From positions 186,490-250,489 of the forward strand of contig NZ_LMQN01000001.1 of the NCBI RefSeq assembly GCF_001425355.1: a stretch of DNA of 64,000 nucleotides, in the 5' to 3' direction. This document shows, one piece after another, positions 8,665 through 17,764 of the stretch. The DNA comes from Chryseobacterium sp. Leaf405 (lineage in GTDB: Bacteria > Bacteroidota > Bacteroidia > Flavobacteriales > Weeksellaceae). The notes below the pieces were generated by a model, which ran no database searches, was not told where the DNA came from, and was given only the letters and a program-made list of their open reading frames with translations. The first letter of the stretch is position 1; each line of letters begins with the position of its first letter. Both the position numbers and the translations under genes were made by a program.

Positions 8665-9138
8665 TCAAACAATTTTTAATGAATTAAAGTTAAGTGGTTT
8701 CTCTAATATCAGTTGATCAGTATTTTCCAAAACATTTTCGCTTGCAAGTTTTTCTTTCAGAAGTGTGTCACCAAAAACAATTATCAAAGATTGGTCATCC
8801 GTCCGGATAGGATAAAATTGTTCTTTAATTCCTTCTTGCATCATTATTTTGTTTAGTTCCAATATGAGGTCAAAATCGAACCATTTTTCACACAAAAGCC
8901 TCATATTATATTGGTTATCATTTATTTCGAAATTAATTTCACTGATATAATGCGTTCGATTTTCAGTCCATCCTTCGTTGCCAACGGTAAGGTTTTGAGG
9001 AGCGAATTTATTTTTACTAATGATTGCTAGATTATTAATTAATTTAATATATGAGTCACTTTCTTCAAAACTTTCAAGGTCAAACCAAGTGTAGTCTTTT
9101 CCGGCGTCAGCAATGCCATATTTTTTAAGAATTTCCAT
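8665..9138 (-). CDS. Hypothetical protein
   Basis: A 157-residue soluble, acidic protein with no signal peptide. It begins MEILKKYGIADAGKDYTWFD, and later has EKWFDFDLILELNKIM and SLIIVFGDTLL. No family recognised; the general look is of SMI1/KNR4-like or immunity-type small proteins, but no diagnostic motif supports that. The frame continues open past its TGA, so it may be truncated. It lies 81 bases downstream of a small membrane protein on the same strand. Confidence 0.6.
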   Translation of the reverse strand: MEILKKYGIADAGKDYTWFDLESFEESDSYIKLINNLAIISKNKFAPQNLTVGNEGWTENRTHYISEINFEINDNQYNMRLLCEKWFDFDLILELNKIMMQEGIKEQFYPIRTDDQSLIIVFGDTLLKEKLASENVLENTDQLILEKPLNFNSLKIV

Positions 9139-9219
9139 ATTATTTTAATTTTATAATCCAATATTTTAATCTGAAGTGAGTCAAGTTGGAATCCAAGTTA
9201 TTCTTGATACAAATCCTTT

Positions 9220-9744
9220 TTAGCGGTAGTTTTTAATTTCATTTCTTTTATTTGCAATCATTAAGGCTTCATCAAGTGTATTTTTCAGATTTCCGTACTT
9301 GTCAATATGAGATATTGGTTGTTCTAAAAAAGGTCTTTCCATTTTATAAATTTTATAATTTTTAATATGGATTTTCATGACTTCTGAGCTGTGCTTTCCA
9401 ATGTACCTGTAGAATTCAAAACGCTCAATATGCCGAAAGTAAATGAATCCGAATTCAGCAGTCCATATTCCATTTTTAGAAATTCTAAAAACTAATTTAC
9501 TTTTCTTAAGTCCGCCATACATGAAGAAAAAACCTATGATAATTAATGACATTCCATAGAGTATATGTACTTTTAGCAGAATGTAAATAGCAAACACAAG
9601 CATTAAAAATCCGAAAATGGCTAAACCAAAAGGTTGCTTGGCCTCGTAATGGTCACTGTAAAATTGTTCTTTGCCAACTTCCAATTTCTTAGAAATATGA
9701 TCTTCATAATTTTTTCTGAAAATGATATAGCTTTTTTTTGTCAT
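9220..9744 (-). CDS. Hypothetical two-TM membrane protein
   Basis: A 174-residue protein with an amphipathic N-terminus, two adjacent membrane helices at about residues 38-57 and 60-77, and a C-terminal cytosolic domain of beta-strands (KLVFRISKNGIWTAEFGFIY) resembling bacterial PH-like domains. The last 30 residues are polar and charged. Similar topology is seen in the proteins at 10207-10779 and 10842-11399, so this cluster may encode related membrane-anchored PH-like proteins. That relation is inference. Confidence 0.6.
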   Translation of the reverse strand: MTKKSYIIFRKNYEDHISKKLEVGKEQFYSDHYEAKQPFGLAIFGFLMLVFAIYILLKVHILYGMSLIIIGFFFMYGGLKKSKLVFRISKNGIWTAEFGFIYFRHIERFEFYRYIGKHSSEVMKIHIKNYKIYKMERPFLEQPISHIDKYGNLKNTLDEALMIANKRNEIKNYR

Positions 9745-9902
9745 TATTGAGGTCGGCTGGATTTAAATTGTATGTTAAGATAAACATTGTTTAAAGATGT
9801 TTTTGAAAAATCTTGGTAATGTATTTTGTTATCGTCCAAAGTGAGTAAAACTCTTTAAGACTAAAGTGTTTATAACTCGTTTGCAATTTCAGTTCTTACT
9901 TT

Positions 9903-10214
9903 TCAATAGCTTCTGATTTTGAATTGTAGTCTTCTATAAACAGATCTCATTAATGAAATAATGCTTATTATAAGCTTTGGCTCAATTTGCCAACGACGAT
10001 TTTCCCAGCTACTGTCCTTTCCGCAGTGTTTTCTGTGTTTTTGCCTGGCAATTTTTTTATTTTTAACCGGCTCAACTTTTAGATTGGCGCCTATTGTATC
10101 GCCTGACTTTTTTTCAGTTTGCTGGCTGCCATTTCCATTGCATGTACGGAGCAACAACGCTAACAGAAAAACTAACTGTTTTGTTATTTTTGATTGTGGG
10201 AAAATGTTAAGCAT
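9903..10214 (-). CDS. Short lipoprotein, probably frameshifted
   Basis: Chosen start ATG at 10214 overlaps the end of the upstream gene by 8 bases, which suggests translational coupling. The N-terminus MLNIFPQSKITKQLVFLLAL leads into LLRTC, a plausible lipobox. After KVEPVKNKK the reading frame becomes rich in Arg, His and Trp, which is atypical. In the neighbouring frame the sequence reads LPGKNTENTAERTVAGKIVV and ends at 9968. A base lost in the A7 run there would explain this, so the C-terminus shown is doubtful. Confidence 0.35.
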   Translation of the reverse strand: MLNIFPQSKITKQLVFLLALLLRTCNGNGSQQTEKKSGDTIGANLKVEPVKNKKIARQKHRKHCGKDSSWENRRWQIEPKLIISIISLMRSVYRRLQFKIRSY

Positions 10215-10779
10215 ATTGATCATTAATAATGATTTGCGGATTACACGCCATCGCTTCATTTTTTAAATAGGTCCTTTGATTGAGATTTCCATTAACGTTA
10301 TAATGATGTTGCCTCCCATCGACCAATTGGATAGTTATCCTGCAATCCTGTCTGCTTTTTGTAAAATTAAATCTTTTAAATTGGATACTTTTTATCTCGG
10401 CAAAAGCATATTCTGGTTGCTTCAATAATTTGAAAAACTTCACTTTATGCTGGAAAATGATAAAAGAAGGTAACCATTTTTCGGCAAAAGGACGAGAACG
10501 TCCCTGCTCAACAAAAATTGAGGCCTCCTTTTCGCTTAATTTATTAACAGTAGCTATATAGGTTTTAAAGAATTTAGACATATAAATCCCCATAGTGCTG
10601 AACAGGACGCAGACAAAAAAAATAAGAAAAAGAGTGAAATTTAAAGAGTTAATATTATCATTAAATTGATAATATAATAAAACTAATAGTCCTGCCCACA
10701 TCAAAATAATGCATGTGATGAATATGCTTAAACTCAAACGTTTACGAAAAATGATTTTTTTTAAGATCAGTTCTTTCAT
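10207..10779 (-). CDS. Hypothetical two-TM membrane protein
   Basis: Start taken at MKELILKK (10779); the longer frame to 10809 would add ten residues. Two membrane helices lie at about residues 17-37 and 46-67. A cytosolic C-terminal domain follows with alternating strands: AFAEIKSIQFKRFNF and CRITIQLVDGRQHHYNVNG. The arrangement resembles bacterial PH-like domain proteins such as its neighbour at 10842. Function unknown. It is the second of three closely packed minus-strand genes. Confidence 0.6.
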   Translation of the reverse strand: MKELILKKIIFRKRLSLSIFITCIILMWAGLLVLLYYQFNDNINSLNFTLFLIFFVCVLFSTMGIYMSKFFKTYIATVNKLSEKEASIFVEQGRSRPFAEKWLPSFIIFQHKVKFFKLLKQPEYAFAEIKSIQFKRFNFTKSRQDCRITIQLVDGRQHHYNVNGNLNQRTYLKNEAMACNPQIIINDQYA

Positions 10780-10841
10780 TTTTAACAATTTAATTAAATA
10801 GTTTTCCAAAATTAACTCCTAATCTGGTCTTTTTTACTTCT

Positions 10842-11399
10842 TCAATAAATTTTTAATTTTAATTCAGGATATTTTGTGATCAAAAGATCCAAAGTTTGTG
10901 ACGTTTCCCTTACAAAGTAACCGGATAGTGGTACGAAATCTCTCTGGACACCACTCTTATATCTTTTGCGGTCACTGTAATAATCCTTCAAGATGCCAGC
11001 CAAATATTTGATATAGAAAAATAGAGAATGTGGTTTTGCGAGAATGTAAAAATCAGAATTGTCATCCAAGGTCAGCCGGATGGTGGTTATTCTCCATTTA
11101 GCAATGATAGAATCAGGATAAATGTTTTCAGTTTTTATTTTAATGATTTGGGAAGCTTGTATTTCGGTACCGTTGAATATAATTCCTTCTGCTAATACCA
11201 GTTTATTAAGATGAGATCCAAACTTTCGGAAAATGAAAGCCGAATCGATCAACCAGGTTATGCCAAGAGCAATCCCGCCGAATACAAGGAAACCCTGTAA
11301 CTTATCATTGGAGAAAATCCCACCGATTATTCCAAACAATATGGCCATCGGAATGATATTATATCTTAACCGGTCTAAATAATTACCACTGATCCTCAT
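10842..11399 (-). CDS. Hypothetical membrane protein with PH-like C-terminal domain
   Basis: A 185-residue protein. Two membrane helices (about residues 13-28 and 32-53) are followed by a beta-rich domain with LVLAEGIIFNGTEIQASQII and WRITTIRLTLDDNSDFYILA, then a helix. This is the usual layout of small membrane proteins with a PH-like fold. No catalytic residues are seen. It lies 16 bases downstream of the frameshifted lipoprotein gene and 62 bases upstream of the next one, so it is part of the same run of genes. Confidence 0.6.
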   Translation of the reverse strand: MRISGNYLDRLRYNIIPMAILFGIIGGIFSNDKLQGFLVFGGIALGITWLIDSAFIFRKFGSHLNKLVLAEGIIFNGTEIQASQIIKIKTENIYPDSIIAKWRITTIRLTLDDNSDFYILAKPHSLFFYIKYLAGILKDYYSDRKRYKSGVQRDFVPLSGYFVRETSQTLDLLITKYPELKLKIY

Positions 11400-11414
11400 C
11401 TTTTTATCTACAAT

Positions 11415-12100
11415 CTATTTCACATAATCTTTCAGGTAGAATGAATCCTTACCATCTTCTTTTTCCTTTTCGTCTATAAAATTCCGGTAAGTATATTTTT
11501 TTCCTTTGTGCTCAGGCTTATTTTTTTCTTGGAGATAATCGCCGTAATACTGAAAACCTCCCGCAATAAAATAATCGTTCAACAGTTGATCCCCATCGGC
11601 CACCACATACAAACTACAGGATTTGAATTTCTCATTATTATATCTCCCGGTATTATTGGTTTCCAAAAGGTAGCGTTTGTTACCTGTATTCCAGATCCTG
11701 TAGGAAAATTCTGCATTCCTGTAATAGAAATCGGTCTTCCCGAATTCCTTTACCAATCTACTTTCAAATTCCTCCGCTTTTTAGTCGTCTTTATTTCCAG
11801 CCTGTAGGCATTTACCTTATTCGTTGTCCTGTTCTCGTAAAAAGAAACGTAATTGGTTGATAATATGGAAGGATCCTGTTTGTTCAGAGTTCCCGAAAAG
11901 GAATATCCAGAAAACTGAAGCAGTGCCGGGTTTGTACTGTTGTAAACAATAATGCCCGAAAGATCACTGTTCGTATTGAGTTCATATTTTTTCTCTAAGG
12001 TAGCTATTTCAACCGGAAATGATAATTTATCCAAATCAAAACTATTGACCTGACAGGCCATCAGCAATGGTAAAAGAAGTAAGGTGATGATGCTTTTCAT
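11415..12100 (-). pseudogene. Lipoprotein gene split by a frameshift
   Basis: Two overlapping frames make one protein of about 228 residues. The first (12100-11750) starts with MKSIITLLLLPLLMAC, a lipoprotein signal with Cys 16, and ends in AYRLEIKTTKKRRNLKVDW. Shifting by one base in the A5 run near 11785 gives LEIKTTKKAEEFESRLVKEF, which runs on into GKTDFYYRNAEFSYRIWN to 11415. The second frame lacks its own plausible start. One A missing from the run (A6 to A5) explains the break. Either a real mutation or a sequencing error is possible. Family not recognised. Confidence 0.7.
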
Positions 12101-12138
12101 AAGTTATATTTCGTTTGATTAATTTGATTTTATGGCTT

Positions 12139-12768
12139 TTAATATAAGGTTGTATCAGAAAATTTCATATCCTGTATTTTTGGTAATGGCCTTATTAAGA
12201 CTTTCTTTTTCCGTATGGCCAACGGTTTTTTTGAACCTAATTTATCATCGGTTTCAGTTCTGATGCCTGTAACCAGGTCAAACTGAGTATCAGTGAATGT
12301 CGTATACTCATCAACATAAGCTTTTGTTGAATTATTGGTAAGCTTGCTGACATGAATCAATTCAAAATTTCTATTTTTATACTTGAAATCATAGGTTATA
12401 TTTCCGTTTTCTATTTCACTCCGCATTTGCAAAATGCCATGTTCTATAAAAAAACTTGGAATCTGAAAACCATTGGATTTCCCTTTATTCTCTGAAGGAT
12501 ATTGAGGTTCGATGATCTTAGTAGAAGATACTGCTAAAATTAATTTTCCGTCGGGCTGGGAAAGAAAGATCTGCAATTTCAGCGGTCTTGTCTCATCGAT
12601 GGTGTCCATCTTAACTAATACCTTGTCTTCTTTTCCATCATTATTTAAATCTCCATATTCATCCCTGACCTGATAAGTATAAGTGTCCTTGACCATGCCT
12701 TTTTGAGCTGATAAGCACATTGGAACAGACATTAAAATAAACAAAGCGCAAAGGTTTAAATTTTTCAT
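12139..12768 (-). CDS. Secreted protein with a calcium-binding-like repeat
   Basis: A 209-residue exported protein with Sec signal MKNLNLCALFILMSVPMCLS and cleavage after LSA-Q. Close to the N-terminus is YGDLNNDGKEDKVLV, the Asp/Asn-rich loop of FG-GAP/VCBS or dockerin-type calcium sites. The rest is beta-rich without known motifs, and the last 30 residues are basic (IRKKKVLIRPL). It overlaps the gene upstream by 4 bases (ATGA type), so the two are translated together. Function unknown. Confidence 0.65.
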   Translation of the reverse strand: MKNLNLCALFILMSVPMCLSAQKGMVKDTYTYQVRDEYGDLNNDGKEDKVLVKMDTIDETRPLKLQIFLSQPDGKLILAVSSTKIIEPQYPSENKGKSNGFQIPSFFIEHGILQMRSEIENGNITYDFKYKNRNFELIHVSKLTNNSTKAYVDEYTTFTDTQFDLVTGIRTETDDKLGSKKPLAIRKKKVLIRPLPKIQDMKFSDTTLY

Positions 12769-13376
12769 TTTGTTTGATTTTTGCCATTGTCTTTCAATTC
12801 TTTCAATAGGGTATCCAGAAATCTTTGCTGTTCTTCATCTTCTTTGAAAAAACGCTGATAGATGACACTGCAGCTTGAAACATCCACAATATTTTTTGTA
12901 TTAAAACTCCAATCTTCTGTATTATTGACCAAAACTGCTAATTCTCCACCGCAATTCTGCCAAATTTGTGAAAACTTAGTTCTTTGGTTTTTCGGCAATT
13001 TTTCAAAATCTGCGCTCACAGTGTATCCTTTCATCTCAGGATTGAAGAATTTCAAAAACATATAAACCGGAACGCCGCCCCAGATGATAGGTTTACCTTT
13101 TGGAAGCTCGATCGTGGTCAGATTTTTTTCACTCATAATCCTGTCCTGCTGTCCCTCTTTGAAAAAGCTTTCTTCATAGGTTAGTTTTGTTCCTTTCGGC
13201 AGGTTTAAATTTCTGATCGTTAGAGGTTCTGTGGTTATAAAATAAGGATAATCTGGTGCCCTGCTTCCGTTTGGATTACCCATACCGCTCAATCCATCAA
13301 GTATGATGAGAACGCCGATGACCAGTGCAGCAACGAATGCTAAAACTCCTATAATAATATAATTTCTATTTCTCAT
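12765..13376 (-). CDS. Hypothetical membrane-anchored protein
   Basis: A 203-residue protein with one N-terminal membrane helix (residues 8-28, IIIGVLAFVAALVIGVLIIL) and a periplasmic domain. The linker is Gly/Asn rich, followed by LTIRNLNLPKGTKLTYEESF and a mixed alpha/beta region. The helix lacks a cleavage site, so it probably stays as an anchor. It is the first gene of the minus-strand run that reaches down to 9.9 kb. No family recognised. Confidence 0.62.
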   Translation of the reverse strand: MRNRNYIIIGVLAFVAALVIGVLIILDGLSGMGNPNGSRAPDYPYFITTEPLTIRNLNLPKGTKLTYEESFFKEGQQDRIMSEKNLTTIELPKGKPIIWGGVPVYMFLKFFNPEMKGYTVSADFEKLPKNQRTKFSQIWQNCGGELAVLVNNTEDWSFNTKNIVDVSSCSVIYQRFFKEDEEQQRFLDTLLKELKDNGKNQTK

Positions 13377-13719
13377 TTGTTTTACTTATGGCTGCCCAAT
13401 GCTAATTGTTTTTATGCTAATATACTTCATTTTATGCTAAGTTAGAATTACTTACGATCTACTGAATTTCTGATGCCGGAGTTCAAGTTTTTATTCCGTT
13501 TTGGAAACCATTAAATGATACAATCCTAAACTTTTAACAGTCAATCTGAGGATCACAAATGTTAAAATTTAATGATTGAATTTTATGTTTTAAACTTTTG
13601 CAGATAACTAATTCTTAGTTACACAAAGCCAATAGCCCTAAAGAACGTTATTAAATTACAGATACTCCCTACCGGTAAGTATCAAATTAAAAAAAAGATG
13701 CAAACAGATCAGCAATCTT
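13377..13719. other. Non-coding gap
   Basis: AT-rich 343 bases between two minus-strand genes. It should hold the promoter for the 12765-13376 run of genes and the end of the barrel transcript. No clear hairpin or conserved box was found. Confidence 0.5.
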
Positions 13720-15864
13720 CTAATTCGCCAAATCATTATTTTCAATTTTTCTCTTCGTATTTTTGATCTCGTTCTTAAGCTTACCGAATTTATAAGTGAT
13801 ATTGAAACCAAATGACCTGTAATAATCTTTACTATAATTGTTCTGATAGAAATCTGTTCCCGCAGTTTTAGTAATGGCTTTTCTGAATTGATTAAAAGGA
13901 TTGTTGACATACGCAGAAAAAGAAAGCTGATTATCCAGAATACTCTTGCTGAAACTGAAAGATGAACCTGTAAAAGCATTCGTCGTGCTTTGAAGACCGG
14001 CAGGCATTTTACTGTTTAAATCGAGATTTGAACTGACGGTCCAATTTTGATCAAATTGATAACTGGCTGAAAAATAGATATAATAAGTAAAAAGATTATT
14101 CTCAACTTCAACATTATTGACTTTTCCCTTTATAAAGAAGAAAGCTGAATTACCATTAACACCAAAAATCAGTTTTTTTGTCACTGGGTAATTAAAGTTG
14201 TAGTCCAGACCGAGTCGGCTGACGCTGCTTGAGTTTTCATAGGTTGTTCTTGTTATATTTGTCGCAGATTCATACGTCGAAACTTTCAGATCGATCTTGT
14301 TGGAAAATGAATACCCTAATCCAAGGTTCAGATTGATCTTGTTGTTGTAGGAATAATTGGCACTCAGATCATTATTGACGACCGGTTTCAGATAAGGGTT
14401 TCCACTGATTTGAAAATAAGGATTTGATTGATTCACAAATGGATTCAGACGATTGATTCCAGGTCTCTTGATCCGCTGCGAAAATCCGAAATTAATGCCG
14501 TGGTGCTCTTTCCAGTTCTTACCGATGGAAATATTGGGAATCAGATTAAAATAGTTCTGATCAACTTCCGTATTGGTAGAGGTAAAATTGACATTCGTAT
14601 CGGTACTTTCCAATCTCAAACCCGTCTGAAAATTCCAGTCGAACAAACTGAACTTTGTGGTTGCATAAGCGCTGTAAACATTTTGCCTGTTTAAAAATTC
14701 GTCAGAATTCAAAAGGTCTTCGGGAATCGAAGTATATTGACTGCTGTTTTTTCTGAGAATAGCTTTTAAACCCGTTTCCATATAGACTTTTTTAATATTT
14801 TTCACGAAATCAACCTGGAAGGTGTTTTCGCTGTTTTGATTGTCATTATTCTGATTGATATTACTTGCAGAATTGGTCATTCTGTTCTGAAAATCGGTTA
14901 TACTGATGATCTCGTTATCATAATTATTGAATCTGTAAGACAAGGTTAAAAGTTGACTTTTATCTTTTGTGAATCCGATCTGATAATTTGCCGAAGCCTC
15001 AAAACCTTTTCCATTGTTGTCAGAATTGTTGAAAGAACTGATATCTTGTGTAAGATTATTTTGTTGGTAAAATTGAGAACCGAAGAGATCTTTTGACTTA
15101 TTATGGACAAAATTTGAACCCAGCTGAACATTCAAAAGATTCAGGCTGTCGATTTCGTAACTGGCATTGACATTAAAATATCCACCGTTTCCTTTGCTTG
15201 ATGTCTTTCCATTTTGTTGTAAATTATTGGAAGCTGTCTGCTGCGAATTTTGATAACTGATCTCAGGGTTATTTCTAAGAAAACCGCCACCGTATGCCGA
15301 AACGCCTAATTTATCTTTTTTAATATTCAAAGAAAATCCTGCGTTGTGTTCTTCTTTTGGAAACCTTGAACCAAGATTGACGGAAGCATTGTAACCATCT
15401 TTCATTTTCTTTGTTGTAATGATGTTGATAATTCCGGAAGCTCCTTCAGCATCGTACTTTGAAGACGGATTGGTAATGATTTCGATATTCTGGATCGAAC
15501 TTGCAGGCATACTTTTCAAAACATCTTTGGGATTATTGGTAAGAAGCTGCGTTTCCTTTCCGTTGATCAAAATTTTAAAGTTGGTATTTCCTTTAAAGAG
15601 GATATTTTCGTTGGCATCCAATGAGAGATAAGGCATTTTTCGCATCATTTCTAGAAGATTTTTGGATTTACTTTCAGGATCCGACTGAACATTATACACC
15701 AAGCCATCAATTTTTGTTTTGATTAAAGGTTTTTTTCCATCAATGATCACCTCCTGAATCGAAGTTTCATTTTGAGGGACGAGAGAATCTTTTACTTTTT
15801 CCTGAGCTTTTAAATTACTGAATAAGAGGATAAAAGACAGCACTGAAATTATTTTTGTTTTCAT
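13720..15864 (-). CDS. Outer membrane beta-barrel protein with TonB-plug-like domain
   Basis: A 714-residue outer membrane protein from the ATG at 15864; the longer frame adds 14 residues ahead of a clear signal, [20 protein letters not shown]. Residues 35-150 form a plug-like domain with the SIQEVIIDGKKP and NPSSKYDAEGASGIINIITT signatures. The rest is a barrel of amphipathic strands ending in FGFNITYKFGKLKNE. It lacks the carboxypeptidase-like N-terminal extension common to SusC. It belongs to the 'outer membrane beta-barrel family' of Bacteroidota, often tied to peptide or antibiotic uptake. The divergent ECF sigma factor at 16397 may control it. Confidence 0.82.
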   Translation of the reverse strand: MKTKIISVLSFILLFSNLKAQEKVKDSLVPQNETSIQEVIIDGKKPLIKTKIDGLVYNVQSDPESKSKNLLEMMRKMPYLSLDANENILFKGNTNFKILINGKETQLLTNNPKDVLKSMPASSIQNIEIITNPSSKYDAEGASGIINIITTKKMKDGYNASVNLGSRFPKEEHNAGFSLNIKKDKLGVSAYGGGFLRNNPEISYQNSQQTASNNLQQNGKTSSKGNGGYFNVNASYEIDSLNLLNVQLGSNFVHNKSKDLFGSQFYQQNNLTQDISSFNNSDNNGKGFEASANYQIGFTKDKSQLLTLSYRFNNYDNEIISITDFQNRMTNSASNINQNNDNQNSENTFQVDFVKNIKKVYMETGLKAILRKNSSQYTSIPEDLLNSDEFLNRQNVYSAYATTKFSLFDWNFQTGLRLESTDTNVNFTSTNTEVDQNYFNLIPNISIGKNWKEHHGINFGFSQRIKRPGINRLNPFVNQSNPYFQISGNPYLKPVVNNDLSANYSYNNKINLNLGLGYSFSNKIDLKVSTYESATNITRTTYENSSSVSRLGLDYNFNYPVTKKLIFGVNGNSAFFFIKGKVNNVEVENNLFTYYIYFSASYQFDQNWTVSSNLDLNSKMPAGLQSTTNAFTGSSFSFSKSILDNQLSFSAYVNNPFNQFRKAITKTAGTDFYQNNYSKDYYRSFGFNITYKFGKLKNEIKNTKRKIENNDLAN

Positions 15865-15958
15865 AATTATGGTTTTAAAATTTGGACATAAGAATCCTGA
15901 GAACAAGTTTCTTGTTCTTAAAAAAGTGGAATATTATTATTGATTATTTAGAGAGAAA

Positions 15959-16291
15959 CTATTTTTTCTGATTTTTCATCAGTAAATAATAAGTCAGAAA
16001 ACCGAACGAAACAAAGACGGTCATCACACCATAAGGAAGCGGCGAATTTTCATTATAAGGAAGAAATTCAAGTATGATCAAACCTAGTCCACCAAAGAGT
16101 AAAATAATTCCCCATTTTAGCATTTCCGAACCCAGGCCGGTCAGGTTATTGAGAATGATGAACATTCTATCATCAATAGTTTCTTTGTTCAGTATCTTCT
16201 TTTTCAAATCGTAATTGGTTAAAACTACGATTACGACGGAGATTGCAATTAATATTGCGATCATTACTATAAAGGGTGCAAGCTGTTTCAT
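15959..16291 (-). CDS. Hypothetical membrane protein
   Basis: A 110-residue protein from MKQLAPFI at 16291 (the frame to 16327 adds 12 doubtful residues). Three membrane helices lie at about residues 5-25, 57-77 and 86-103, with a polar loop between the first two. No family recognised. It lies 95 bases upstream of the barrel gene on the same strand, so they may share a transcript, and it diverges from the sigma factor gene. Confidence 0.55.
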   Translation of the reverse strand: MKQLAPFIVMIAILIAISVVIVVLTNYDLKKKILNKETIDDRMFIILNNLTGLGSEMLKWGIILLFGGLGLIILEFLPYNENSPLPYGVMTVFVSFGFLTYYLLMKNQKK

Positions 16292-16396
16292 TGTAAATGA
16301 TTTTAACCAATAGACAAATAAATACATTTCAGGTTACAAAATTTTAAATATATTAGAAAATTGTAACCGATCTTAGAAAATGCTGTCTAATGTAAT

Positions 16397-16942
16397 ATGT
16401 TCGACGAAGAAAAAGTCATTTCTGATATTTTAAAAGGCAACCTGAATACATTTCAGATCGTCGTCAAACAGTATCAGAATCTGGTTTATTCTATTCTGAA
16501 CAGAATGCTGACCAGTGATGAAGATATTGAAGATGTAGGACAGGAAGTGTTTATCAAGGTTTTTGAAAATCTGAAATCATTTAAGAAAGAATCTAAATTA
16601 TCCACCTGGATTGCCAGAATTACCTACAATATTGCCATCAATTATCTAAAGAAAGAAGTCAAAAAGAAGTATGACAATTTGGAGGAAAACATTGATTTTC
16701 AGTTTTCTTCAGAGACACCGGAATCTAAATTGATCGGGAAAGAATTTGATGTATATTTTAACAAATTGATTCGTGAACTCCCCTTGCAATACAGAACGGT
16801 AATTACGCTCTATCATTTGGATGAGCTTAATATACAGGAAGTTCAAAAAATCACAAAATTTCCTGAAGGAACGATAAAGGTTTACCTTCTTAGAGCGAGA
16901 AAATTATTAAAAGAAAAATTACAGAAAGATGGATACCCATAG
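16397..16942 (+). CDS. RNA polymerase sigma factor, ECF (sigma-70) family
   Basis: A 181-residue extracytoplasmic-function sigma factor. Region 2 spans about residues 20-90 with DIEDVGQEVFIKVFENLKSF and STWIARITYNIAINYLKK. Region 4 spans about 120-178 with LPLQYRTVITLYHLDELNIQ and PEGTIKVYLLRARKLLKEKL. The length is typical. It overlaps the next gene by 14 bases and that gene encodes a membrane protein, the usual place for an anti-sigma partner. It diverges from the barrel protein gene, a likely target. Confidence 0.92.
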   Translation: MFDEEKVISDILKGNLNTFQIVVKQYQNLVYSILNRMLTSDEDIEDVGQEVFIKVFENLKSFKKESKLSTWIARITYNIAINYLKKEVKKKYDNLEENIDFQFSSETPESKLIGKEFDVYFNKLIRELPLQYRTVITLYHLDELNIQEVQKITKFPEGTIKVYLLRARKLLKEKLQKDGYP

Positions 16943-17321
16943 AAAGAATAGCATCGAAGATCAAAAAGAACATAACATTTATCAGGAAATTCCGAAAGCT
17001 GATCAGGAAATTTATGATTTTCTTGACAGGAATTTTGAGAAAGAAAATAATGACAATTTTTCGCTTGGATTTTCAAAAAAGATTATCCGGAAAATCGAAG
17101 AGAAACAACAACGGCGGTTCAATGTAAAGATTTATTATCTTATTGCTATTTTAGTACTGATAAGTACTCCGCTATTTGTCAGCTTTCTAACTACTGAATT
17201 TATTTCAATGCTATTCTTAGTAGTATTAAAGCATAAATTTATAATTTGTTTTTTAATCAGTATGGTGATTTTAATTCAACTTGGTGAAAAATTGATTAAT
17301 CCCAAGAAAGATCTTCATTGA
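16929..17321 (+). CDS. Membrane protein, probable anti-sigma factor partner
   Basis: A 130-residue protein with a charged N-terminal cytosolic part (residues 1-60) holding short helices such as PKADQEIYDFLDRNFEKE, then two membrane helices at about 67-87 and 100-120. The start overlaps the sigma factor gene by 14 bases, so translation is coupled. This gene order suggests a regulator that holds the sigma factor at the membrane. No zinc-binding HxxxCxxC anti-sigma motif is present, so the role is inference. Confidence 0.55.
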   Translation: MDTHRKNSIEDQKEHNIYQEIPKADQEIYDFLDRNFEKENNDNFSLGFSKKIIRKIEEKQQRRFNVKIYYLIAILVLISTPLFVSFLTTEFISMLFLVVLKHKFIICFLISMVILIQLGEKLINPKKDLH

Positions 17322-17480
17322 GGATAACGTAATTTCAGTAGGAGTTAAGACATAACACATTAAAATCTCCCCCGCATGATTCTTGATTAAATTATAATTT
17401 TGGAATTTAATATAAGGAATTGTTGTAAATTTTTTATCCGATCAATTGATAAAAATCGATATGCCCTAAATAGATTATCC

Positions 17481-17764
17481 TAGAAAATCAGCTCGCCTCA
17501 CGAGGAATTGTGGCAGTTGAAATAATATGCATATTATAGGTCAAGAATGTTTTGAGAAATGCAATAGAATACGTCTGTAGATATGATCAAAAGCATCTTT
17601 AAAAAATCACTAAAGCCTAAGGAATGAATTTGATGGTTTACTGAATTTATCTCTCCCAGATATACCCAGAGATTAATATTGATAAATTCTTTTTTTTATT
17701 ATGATGTAATAGAAAGTCAGTTATGATTGTCATAACATTATGAGAATCTACTTTTTACTCCTAT
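17481..17764 (+). repeat. Upstream region and gene start that is duplicated at 4166-4463
   Basis: Intact partner of the degraded copy near 4.2-4.5 kb. It covers the 5' leader and the first eight codons of the serine hydrolase gene. Together the two copies mark an old duplication or gene conversion tract. Confidence 0.75.

Noticed and set aside
9961..10266. 101-residue plus-strand ORF with a hydrophobic, Cys-rich text
   Set aside because: It overlaps coupled minus-strand genes and has no start context or family.
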